DNA of 64,000 nucleotides. Origin: Cryobacterium sp. Lineage in GTDB: Bacteria > Actinomycetota > Actinomycetes > Actinomycetales > Microbacteriaceae. Position numbers and translations under genes: made by a program. The stretch lies in assembly GCF_025463825.1 (NCBI RefSeq), contig NZ_JAODBG010000119.1, positions 1-64,000 on the forward strand, in the 5' to 3' direction. Under the pieces are notes generated by a model. It made no database searches. It saw nothing but the letters and a program-made list of their open reading frames with translations, and was not told the DNA's origin. Shown here one piece after another: positions 40,501 to 48,600 of this stretch (position 1 is its first letter; each line of letters starts with the position of its first letter).

Positions 40501-41338
40501 GGTGGTAGGCCATTTCGATGGCGCGGCGGGCCGTGGGGTTTCCGGCGACGGCGTCGAGCACGGAGTGGGTGAGCTTGTGCGCGTCGACGGCCATGGCCCG
40601 GCCGACGTCGGCGAAGGAGGACGCCACCAGGCGTGGGGAGACGTTGAACCAGGGCAGGTGCGAGGTCAGTCCGCGCAACCGGTCGATCACCGGTTGCGGC
40701 TTGAACGCGCCGTTGGTCACGGCGAGGGCCACGAACGCATCCGCGTCGAGGGTGATCGTGAACTGGTCGTGCAGGGCCCGGGCCAACTCGGGGTTGAGGA
40801 ACGGGGCGCCCTTGAGCTTGAGCTCGAAGTCCCGGCCGTACCGGCGGATGGCCAGGGGCCGCAGCAGCACCGGCGCGGTGTACTCGACGTCGCCGTGGCG
40901 CCACTGGGCCAGCCCGATGGCGAGGTGCACCGATTCGATGCCGCGCATCGAACGCAGTTCGATGCCCTTCTGGGTGATCTCGTTGGCGGCCAGGCGGGCG
41001 TTGCGCAACGCCAGCTCGTCCCGGATGAGGTTGGACAGCAGGGTGGTCTTGCCGGTGATGAACTGCGGCAGGCCACCGGGGTGGGTGGCGGAGAGTTCGA
41101 TGCGGGAGCGCGGGCTGTCGCCGAAGTGCAGCAGCGGCGAGTGGCCGCCGACGGCGGCCAGTTCGTCGCGCCAGCGCTGCCAGGTGGGTTCGGCGATGTT
41201 CCCGGCCACGAGGGCCGGGTCGCCCAGGCTCACCGAGTCCGGGGAGGTCGCAGATCGCGAATCGGCTGACGGCACGTCGGTGTACTCCGACGTGAAATCG
41301 TCATCTTCTGGTTTTCTATCGAGGCGCCACACACCCAC
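37583..41338 (-). CDS. SF1 helicase-like protein with degenerate ATPase motifs and C-terminal restriction-endonuclease-like domain
   Basis: LVVKTLPGTGGTQTIVNAIGSLIAQHKRVLVVSAR, VLLVDAGATTL, VVAFGDPVTQTPS, ERLLAIGMTRARRAMDIV; C-terminal AVVVETDAVVNRASLRESLRLRPEVLRRLGWHYLRVHSFELFSNP. Confidence 0.8.
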   Translation of the reverse strand: MGVWRLDRKPEDDDFTSEYTDVPSADSRSATSPDSVSLGDPALVAGNIAEPTWQRWRDELAAVGGHSPLLHFGDSPRSRIELSATHPGGLPQFITGKTTLLSNLIRDELALRNARLAANEITQKGIELRSMRGIESVHLAIGLAQWRHGDVEYTAPVLLRPLAIRRYGRDFELKLKGAPFLNPELARALHDQFTITLDADAFVALAVTNGAFKPQPVIDRLRGLTSHLPWFNVSPRLVASSFADVGRAMAVDAHKLTHSVLDAVAGNPTARRAIEMAYHPVLPVGQDVRPPGTDTLLLDADAEQENVVAQISAGNSLVVKTLPGTGGTQTIVNAIGSLIAQHKRVLVVSARRSSLDGIAHRLVQVGLPGVAVTPRTLRRDLIQSITRNEKCVQPKVGDVDDALVRLRKVLLDYRSALTRKDAVLGVSVLDALGELARLAQLPSPPSTTARLDRVALERLAHDRASAAAILIKAAVLGQFRYGPGDSPWYGASFSSTADAGAAHELAKRLNQPELQRLLDRATNLVGQTRLRPFETVHELGIYLRLLLDIRETLDKFQPSVFDRSLTELIAATSARRDAPEMTSSNRRRLRRLADEYLRPGVHVSDMNESLRRIQQQRTLWQRYAAAGVTPEVPVGINDVHVAFQRVAEDLGRLDGPLGNAGTPRQLISQPIRDLQRTIAGLAADSEVLANLHERTALLATLREHNLDPLMTDLSLRHVSEQDVAAELELAWWQSVLEVMLGGDKALLNANTQVLDRLEADFKLVDEAHAASTGQILAWLLAETWKIGVVDWPEEADQLRRLLRADRATPSRINEVSPHLGRVLAPVWLASPYEVAALDDTMTFDAVLLVDAGATTLAENVGAIRRGKQVVAFGDPVTQTPSPFETGILEPADVPVPQETNVDALHADSALARLGELLPTLTLTRSYRAGGEDLAELVNHRFYGGRIDSLPWAGSFLGHGSLTLNYVAGGHGMPDADSGAVESVDAEVSKVVDLVMDHAVKRPRESLMVITASARHAVRVHQAVLAAFAKRTDLSDFILKDRAEPFTVLTLEQAVAQSRDRVIFSIGYGRTPHGRLLSNFGSLGEPGGERLLAIGMTRARRAMDIVSCFRPIDIDADRQRHGILALSQVLTETEARRNEVAVPDAREAMLVDLARRLERKGLTVSLGHRGKLALAASHAGRAVVVETDAVVNRASLRESLRLRPEVLRRLGWHYLRVHSFELFSNPDAVAARVAALAGITPTEGSNGPAHRA

Positions 41339-41428
41339 ACCCTAATTCTCCGGCGGCCGGTTCTCGGTTAGGCCACCCGGGTTTCTCGCGCATTCGCAGG
41401 TTTTTCGTGGGTTGGGAAAGGCTCTGGC

Positions 41429-42445
41429 CTACAGCCAGCCCTTGCGCTTGAACACCGCGTATAGCCCGAAACCCATGGCGAACATCAGCGCGATCGCAAA
41501 CGGGTAGCCCAATCGCCAGTCCAGTTCGGGCATGTGCCTGAAGTTCATCCCGTAGATGGTGCCCACCAGGGTGGGGGCGAACAGGATCGCCGCCCAGCTG
41601 GAGATTTTCTTCACTTCCTCGCTCTGCGCTAGCCCGGTCTCGGACAGGCGGCGGGTCTCGTCGTTCTGCCGTTGCGCGACGAGGGTGCTGTGCACGGTGA
41701 GAGCGTTCTGCAGCAGCTGCCGGAAGGCGTCGACCCTTTCGACGACCCGGATGGTGTGGTCGAGCACGTCCCGCAGGTGCCTGTGCAGTTCCACGTCCAC
41801 GTGGTGCTTCTCGTAGCCCTCCTGCAGCGACTCCAGCATCCCGATCAGCGGCTGGGTGGCGCGCTGGAATTCGATGACTTCCCGCGACAGCGCGTAGATC
41901 CGCCGGGACACCGCCTGGTCGCCGTCGAAAAGCTGGTCCTCGATCTCATCGATGTCGTTCTCGAGGCCGGCCACAACGGGCGCATACTCGTCGATCACCT
42001 GGTCCAGGATGGCGTACAGCACCGCCTGCGGGCCGAACGCTAAAAGCTCGGGCGTGCCCTCCAGGCGGCGGCGCACCGAGGCGAGGTCGGGCGATTCGGC
42101 GTGCCGGATGGTGACCACGAAGTCGGGGCCCACGAACACGTGCAGCTCTCCGAACTCCACCCGCTCGTCGGCGTCCAGGTACCTGGCCGGCCGCAGCACC
42201 AGGAACAGGGTGTCGGTGAATCGCTCGATCTTGGCCCGCTGGTGGCCCTTGAGGGCGTCCTCGATGGCCAGGTGGTGCAGCGTGAATTCGTCGGCGACGC
42301 TGCGCACTTCGTCGTCGGTCGGCCGGTACAGGCCGATCCAGGCGAAACCCTTCTTCTCCTTGAGCACCGCGAAAACGTCCTGCAGCGTCTCCGGGGTCGC
42401 CACCCGCCTGCCATCCACATAGATCGCGTCATCAACTAGCGCCAC
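41429..42445 (-). CDS. magnesium/cobalt transporter CorA family protein
   Basis: C-terminal TM plus YGMNFRHMPEL; N-terminal CorA-type soluble domain. Confidence 0.93.
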   Translation of the reverse strand: MALVDDAIYVDGRRVATPETLQDVFAVLKEKKGFAWIGLYRPTDDEVRSVADEFTLHHLAIEDALKGHQRAKIERFTDTLFLVLRPARYLDADERVEFGELHVFVGPDFVVTIRHAESPDLASVRRRLEGTPELLAFGPQAVLYAILDQVIDEYAPVVAGLENDIDEIEDQLFDGDQAVSRRIYALSREVIEFQRATQPLIGMLESLQEGYEKHHVDVELHRHLRDVLDHTIRVVERVDAFRQLLQNALTVHSTLVAQRQNDETRRLSETGLAQSEEVKKISSWAAILFAPTLVGTIYGMNFRHMPELDWRLGYPFAIALMFAMGFGLYAVFKRKGWL

Positions 42446-42509
42446 GGCTGCTCCTCACTCGCGGTACAAGTGTGGCACCGGGCAGGCGCCCCGCCGGACA
42501 CGACGCGAA

Positions 42510-43127
42510 TCAGGAACGCTGCGGTCCCTCGTGCTTGCGGTAGGTGGGGCTGAAGGCCAGCAGCACCAGGCCGACGCCGAGCACCGCCTGTCCGATCGCT
42601 GTGGAGGGCAGCACCGAGACGGCGCCGCCGAGCACGAGCAGCACGGCGGGGAGAACCCGGTAGACGCGGGCGCGCAGCATGGCGATGCCCAGCAGGATCC
42701 AGCCGACCCCGAACACCGCGGCGCTCAGCAGCAGGCCGAACGCGGACGAACCCGGCCGGACTGATCCGTCGAGCAGCTCCGGGGTCACCCGGCCCAGGGT
42801 GGGATAGAGGAACGCCTCCGCCCAGAACAGCCCGCTGATCAGGATGGTGCCGGTGCCGGCGACGATCGCGGCGGAGAACCCGAACGGGCCGATATTGCGG
42901 GCGTGGCGCTCGTAGATGGACACCAGCGCCAGGATGAGCAGCAGCGCCCCGCCGAGCAGGGCCACCGAGCGCACGGCGTAGAGCGGAGTCTGCACGATGC
43001 TGCTGGCCGGGTCCCCGGTGAGCCGCAGCACCTGGTCGAGCACGCCGCCGACGATGAACACCGTTCCGGCCGCGAGAGTCGCGGGCTTGGCCACGCCTTC
43101 GAACCTCTTCACCAGGACCTCGCTCAC
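42510..43127 (-). CDS. hypothetical membrane protein
   Basis: ~5 hydrophobic segments; likely GTG start at 43127 (VSEVLVKRFEGVAKPATLAAGTVFIVGGVLDQVLRL). Confidence 0.7.
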   Translation of the reverse strand: MSEVLVKRFEGVAKPATLAAGTVFIVGGVLDQVLRLTGDPASSIVQTPLYAVRSVALLGGALLLILALVSIYERHARNIGPFGFSAAIVAGTGTILISGLFWAEAFLYPTLGRVTPELLDGSVRPGSSAFGLLLSAAVFGVGWILLGIAMLRARVYRVLPAVLLVLGGAVSVLPSTAIGQAVLGVGLVLLAFSPTYRKHEGPQRS

Positions 43128-43227
43128 CGCGTAATAACATCGGCCCCCGGGGTCTGGGCCGATTGACTCGATTCTCGCACCCGTCGATGCCACCGACAAG
43201 AGCCGCCGTCGCCCAGTGCAGCCCGTC

Positions 43228-43353
43228 AGTTGCCACGTCGCGCCCCCTCAGCGCCCCGGAGTGGGCGCCAACCGTCAGGTCACCGACGGGTGCGCCGGCG
43301 ACATGACGGTTGGTGCCCCTTCCCGGGTGCGGAAAGGGCCGGAAGTGGCAACT
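43228..43353. repeat. nested inverted repeats
   Basis: Outer AGTTGCCAC (43228-43236)/GTGGCAACT (43345-43353); inner GGGCGCCAACCGTCA (43263-43277)/TGACGGTTGGTGCCC (43304-43318). Confidence 0.8.
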
Positions 43354-43387
43354 CAGGGCGGCCCGCCGGCCGGGCTAGGGTGAGGGC

Positions 43388-44161
43388 GTGCTCCCACTCC
43401 CCTCCGCCGGCCCGGATCGTGGTGGTCCGATCAGCGCCGACCCGATCAGCGCCGACCCGTTCAGCGCCGACGTGGCCGGCGTCACCCCGGCCGGGGTCGA
43501 CCTGGCCACCACCGTGGTGGTGCAGCTGGCCGACCAGGCGCCGACGAGGGCGGGCGACCACCAGAGGTTGGTGGCCCTGGTCGGCCGGGTGACCGGTGTT
43601 GATCCGGCGGCCGTCACGCTTGACCGGGTCTGCCCGAACTGTGGGGAGTCCGGCCACGGGCCGCTCCGGGTCGGGTTCAGCGCCGCGCCGGATGCCGCCC
43701 CTCCCGTGCACGTGAGCCTTGCCCGGGCGGGCGGGCGGCTCGCCCTCGCCGTGACCGCGGCCGGCACGGTGGGCATCGACCTGGAGTCCGTCGCCGAGCT
43801 GGGCCGGTCGCCGGTCGCCGACGTCGTGTTGTCCGGCGCCGAAGCGCGCGCTCTGGCCGACCTCGACCCGGGCGCCGCGGAGGTCACCGTTGCCGTCGTC
43901 TGGACCGCGAAGGAGGCGGTACTGAAGGCCGCCGGGGTCGGCCTGAGGGTCGATCCGCGCGACCTCACCGTCGCCCTGCCCGGGCCAGCCGGCGCCACCG
44001 CCGCCGGCTGGCCCGTCCTCGCCGACTGGCCGGCTGCGCCGTTCCCGCCAGGGCACGTGCACCTGCTGCCGCTGGCCGCAGCCGCCGGTCTCGTCGGTAC
44101 CGTCGCGGTGGTCCGCACCGACCGGCCCGCGCTGAGAATGCTACCCGCCCCGACCCGCTGA
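43388..44161 (+). CDS. 4'-phosphopantetheinyl transferase superfamily protein
   Basis: VGIDLESVAEL...AVVWTAKEAVLKAAGVGL (GxD and WxxKEAxxK motifs). Confidence 0.9.
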   Translation: MLPLPSAGPDRGGPISADPISADPFSADVAGVTPAGVDLATTVVVQLADQAPTRAGDHQRLVALVGRVTGVDPAAVTLDRVCPNCGESGHGPLRVGFSAAPDAAPPVHVSLARAGGRLALAVTAAGTVGIDLESVAELGRSPVADVVLSGAEARALADLDPGAAEVTVAVVWTAKEAVLKAAGVGLRVDPRDLTVALPGPAGATAAGWPVLADWPAAPFPPGHVHLLPLAAAAGLVGTVAVVRTDRPALRMLPAPTR

Positions 44162-44275
44162 CCGGCCGGAGCTGACGCCTCACAACCTCCCTCGCGACGT
44201 GCCGCAGGATGCCCCTTGGCGACCGGCGACGGGGCCGTTTGCCGCGACTCGGGGCGCGCGGGCCGGGGCGGGCGG

Positions 44276-45631
44276 TTAGTGCGCCGGCGCCGGCGGGTCG
44301 GGTTTGAGCTGCGGCAGGGCCTTGGCCGACACCCAGCGGGCCACGATCTTGTCGGCGACGGCGGTGCCGGCCGCTGCGCTGAAGCAGCCGAGCAGGTGCT
44401 CCGGCGTGACGTTGCCGTGCCGGTGGGTGCGGGCGTAGGCGCGCAGTGCCGTGAAGAACGCCTCGTCGCCGATGGCCTGGCGCACGGCGTGCAGGGCGAG
44501 CGCCCCGCGCTTGTACACCCGGTCGTCGAACATGTCCTGCGGGCCGGGGTCGCCCACGACGATGTTCTTGGGCAGGGCGTCCAGCTCGGCTCGGTGCAGC
44601 ACGGCGCTCGCGTGCGCGGTGATCCCGCCGCTGGCCTCCGCCCAGATCCATTCGGCGTAGCAGGCGAAGCCCTCGTGCAGCCAGATGTCGGCCCACCGGG
44701 TGAGGGTGAGGCTGTTGCCGAACCACTGGTGGGCCAGTTCGTGCGCGATCAGCCGGTCGCTTCCGTGCAGGCCGTCGACGTGGTTGCGGCCGAACACGCC
44801 GAGGCCGTGCGCTTCGAGTGGGATCTCCAGTTCGTCGTCGGTGACGACGACCGCGTACGCCGGGAACGGGTAGGGGCCGAAGGCCGCGCTGAACACGGCG
44901 ATCATCTCACCGAGCCGGGCGAAGTCCACGGCCACCTGGCGGGCCAGTGCGGGTGGGAAGAACAGGCTGTGCGCCACCGGTGCGGCGGCGATGTCGTGCC
45001 GGCGGTACCGGCCGATCTGCACGCTGGCCAGGTAGGGCGCCATCGGCTCCACGACGCCGAAGGTCCAGGTGGTGCGGCCGGAGCGGGTGCTCTTGGCCAG
45101 CACCGGCCCGTTGCTCACCACCGTGTACGGCGCCTCGCAGGTGAGCTGGATGCGGAAGGAGGCCTTGTCCCTGGGGTGGTCGTTGCACGGGAACCAGGAC
45201 GGCGCCCCGCTGGGCTGGCCGGCGACGAGCACGCCGTCGGTGAGCTCCTCCCAACCCACCTCGCCCCAGTGGCTGCGCACCGGATGCGGCGCCCCGCGGT
45301 ACCGCACCGTCACCTCGAACGGCTCCCCCGCGACCAGCGGTGTCGCCGGCGTGATCACGAGCTTCCGCGCCGAATGCACGATTTTCGCGGCCGGGGCACC
45401 GGCAACGGTGACCTTCTCGACGGTGAGGCCGGCCAGGTCCAGGCTGAACCGGTCCAGCCCGGTGAGGGCCCTGGCCCGGATCGTGGCCGTGGCGGTCAAC
45501 CGGTTGGTGGCGACGCGGTAGTCCAGGTTCAGGTCGTAGTGGTCGACCCGGTAGCCGCCGTTGCCGCTGGCGGGCAGGTATGCGTCACCCGCGGACGCGG
45601 ATCCGTGCACGGGGGGCGGAGTTTGCAACAT
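44276..45631 (-). CDS. M1 family metallopeptidase
   Basis: LIAHELAHQWFGNSLTLTRWADIWLHEGFACYAEWIW (HExxH-x18-E). Confidence 0.95.
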   Translation of the reverse strand: MLQTPPPVHGSASAGDAYLPASGNGGYRVDHYDLNLDYRVATNRLTATATIRARALTGLDRFSLDLAGLTVEKVTVAGAPAAKIVHSARKLVITPATPLVAGEPFEVTVRYRGAPHPVRSHWGEVGWEELTDGVLVAGQPSGAPSWFPCNDHPRDKASFRIQLTCEAPYTVVSNGPVLAKSTRSGRTTWTFGVVEPMAPYLASVQIGRYRRHDIAAAPVAHSLFFPPALARQVAVDFARLGEMIAVFSAAFGPYPFPAYAVVVTDDELEIPLEAHGLGVFGRNHVDGLHGSDRLIAHELAHQWFGNSLTLTRWADIWLHEGFACYAEWIWAEASGGITAHASAVLHRAELDALPKNIVVGDPGPQDMFDDRVYKRGALALHAVRQAIGDEAFFTALRAYARTHRHGNVTPEHLLGCFSAAAGTAVADKIVARWVSAKALPQLKPDPPAPAH

Positions 45632-45637
45632 AGAAGG

Positions 45638-48600
45638 TCAAGTCTTCCACGGCGGCCGGTGCCACGGCGCAATCGGGTTGCCGGACCAGAGGGAGTCGGT
45701 GGGCACCCGCTCGCCCCGCATCACCAGCGACCCCGGCCCGACGGTGGCGTTGTCGTCGATCCGGGCCGCGGGCAGGATCACGCTGTTGGGCCCGAGGGTG
45801 CCGCCGGTGCCGATCGACACGGTGTCCAACTGCATGATCCGGTCGTGGAACAGGTGCGTCTGCACGACGCAGCCGCGGTTGACGCTACTGCCGGCGGCGA
45901 GGTGCACCAGGTCGGCTTCCGGCAGCCAGTACGACTCGCACCACACGCCCCGCCCGATGGTGGCGCCCAGCGACCGCAGCCACAGCGCCAGCGCCGGGGT
46001 GCCCGACGCGTTCTGCGCGAACCACGGCCGGGCGACCATCTCCACGAAGGTGTCCGACACCTCGTTCCGCCAGATGAACGACGACCAGAGCGGATGCTCC
46101 GACACCCGGATGCGCCCCACCAGCAGCCACTTGGCGGCGCTGGTCAGCGCCGCCGCGACCACCCCGGCGGCCAGCAGCACGAACGGGGACAGGAGCAGTG
46201 CCACCCCGGGCCCGGCCGCCAGCCACAGGGCATCGAGCCCGGCGAGCACGCCAAGGCCGATCCACGCGGAGACGAAGACGGGCACCAGGCGGAGCACCTC
46301 CCACAGCGACCGGGCCAGGATCAGCCGGGCCGGCGGGTGGAAGGTGCGGGCCTCGTCGATGTCGGTCACCCGGCGGCGGAGGCGGGTGGGCGGGTTGCCC
46401 AGCCAGGAGGAACCGCGCTTGGCCTTCCGCGGGGTGGACGACAGCACGGCCACGAGGCCGTCCCGCGGCACGGTGCGGCCGGGCCCGGCGATGCCGCTGT
46501 TGCCCAGGAAAGCCCGCCGGCCGATCTTGGCGCGGCCGATGCGCATCCAGCCGCCGCCGAGTTCGTAGCAGGCGACCATGGTGTCGTCGGCGAGGAACGC
46601 GCCGGGCGCGATGGTGCTCAGCGACGGCACCAGCAGCACGGTGGACGCCTCGACGCCGGGGCCGACCTTCGCGCCGAGCAGCCGCAGCCACACCGGAGTG
46701 AGCAGGCTGGCGTAGACCGGGAACAGCAGGGTGCGGGCGCCGTCGAGCAGCCGTTCGGTCATCCAGACCTGCCAGCCCACCCGGCTGCGCACCGCGTGGT
46801 GTCCCTCGGTCAGGCCGAGGCCCAGCAGCCGCACCGCCCCGATGACGGCGCCGGCGTAGAGCAGGCCGGCGGCGAGAACGGCACCCGGCACGGCCAGGGC
46901 GGCCCGGCCGAACGCGCTGCCCAGGCTGCCGGCGTCACCGATGGCCAGGCCCACGATGAGCAGGCCGAGCAGCACGGCCGCGGCGGGGATGCCGGCCAGC
47001 GCGACCGAGCCGGCGCCGTAGGCGATGAGCCAGCGCCGGCGGGCGGGCGGGCGTTCGATTGGCCAGGCCCGGCGGGCTGAGCCGACCCGCACGGCGGGCG
47101 AGCCGGCCCAGCGTTCGCCGCGCGGCACCCGGCCGGATACGGCCGAACCCGGTTCGATCTCGGCGCCGTCGCCGATCTTCGCACCGCCCAGCATGGTGCT
47201 GCGGGAGCCGACCACGGCATCCGCGCCGATGCGCACCCGGCCGATGCGCAGGATGTCGCCGTCGAGCCAGTAGCCGGCCAGGTCCACCTCCGGTTCGATC
47301 GCCGCGCGCTCGCCGATGCTGAGCATCCCCGTGACCGGCGGCACCGAGTGCAGGTCGACGCCGGGTTCGATGCGGGCGCCGAGCATGCGGGCGTAGTAGC
47401 TGATCCACGGCGCCCCGGCGAGGCTGGCGGCGTCGACGAAGTGGGCGACCTGTTCGGCCAGCCACAGCCGCAGGTGCACCCTGCCGCCGCGGGGGTAGTT
47501 CCCCGGGGTGACGCCGCGCAGCAGCAGCCGGGCCACGCCGACGGAGATGGCGATCTTGCCCAGCGGGGTGACGAGCAGCACGAAGCCGGCCAGCACCCAC
47601 CACCACGAGATGGAGGGGGCGAAGGAGGCGCCGGCGGCGGCGAGCACATTGTTGGCCGCCATCAGGTACACCAGCCAGCGGGCGCCGATGAGCAGGTGCA
47701 GCGGCACGCCCAGCAGGCTCTGCAGCAGCCCGGTCTGCGCCGGGACCGGCAGCACCTGCCGGCTGCGGCGGGCCACCGGCGGCAGGCGGCTGTCGAGTTC
47801 GTCGGCCAGCGCGCCGATGCGGGGGTGGTCGTAGATGTCGCTGATGCGGGTGTCGGGAAAGCGCTCGCGGATGGCGGCGACGAACTGGGCCGCCGAAAGG
47901 GAACCGCCGCCGTAGGCGAAGAAGTCGCTGTCCGCGTCGGCGACGGGCACACCGAGGATCGCGGCCCAGTGCCCGGCGAGCCAGCCGGCGGTGCCGCGCA
48001 GCGCAGCCGTGCCGGTGGTGCTGCCGCCGGGCAGCGGCCAGGGCAGCGCGGCCCGGTCGACCTTGCCGGAGGTGCGGGTGGGGATGTTCTCGACGACGGT
48101 GAGCAGCGGTACCAGGGCGGCGGGCAGTGCGGTGCGCAGCGCGTCGGATGCGGCGGGCAGGTCGAACCCGCCTGGTTCGGTCGGTGCGGCGTCGGTGAGG
48201 GACAGGTAGCCGACCAGCACCTGGTTGCCGGCCGGGGTGGTCTGCACGACGGCGGCGGCGCCGGCCACGCCGGGCAGCGCCTGCAGGGCGGCGTCGATCT
48301 CGCCGAGCTCGATGCGCCGGCCGCCGAGCTTGATCTGGTCGTCGGCGCGGCCCACGAACACCAGGCCGGCCGGATCGAACCGCACGAGGTCGCCGCTGCG
48401 GTAGGCGCGCTGCCAGCCGAGGCCGGCGTGCGGGGCATACTTCACGGCATCCTGCGCCGGGTCGAGGTAACGGGCCAGGCCGACACCGCCGATGATCAGC
48501 TCGCCGGTCTCGCCGGCGCGCACCCGGTTGCCGGCCGGGTCGACCACGGCCAGGCTCCAGCCGTCCAGCGGCAGGCCGATACGCACCGGGTCGCTGCCGT

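Noticed and set aside
38885-41269. 794-aa ORF antisense to the helicase-like gene
   Set aside because: No recognisable motif; mirror ORF
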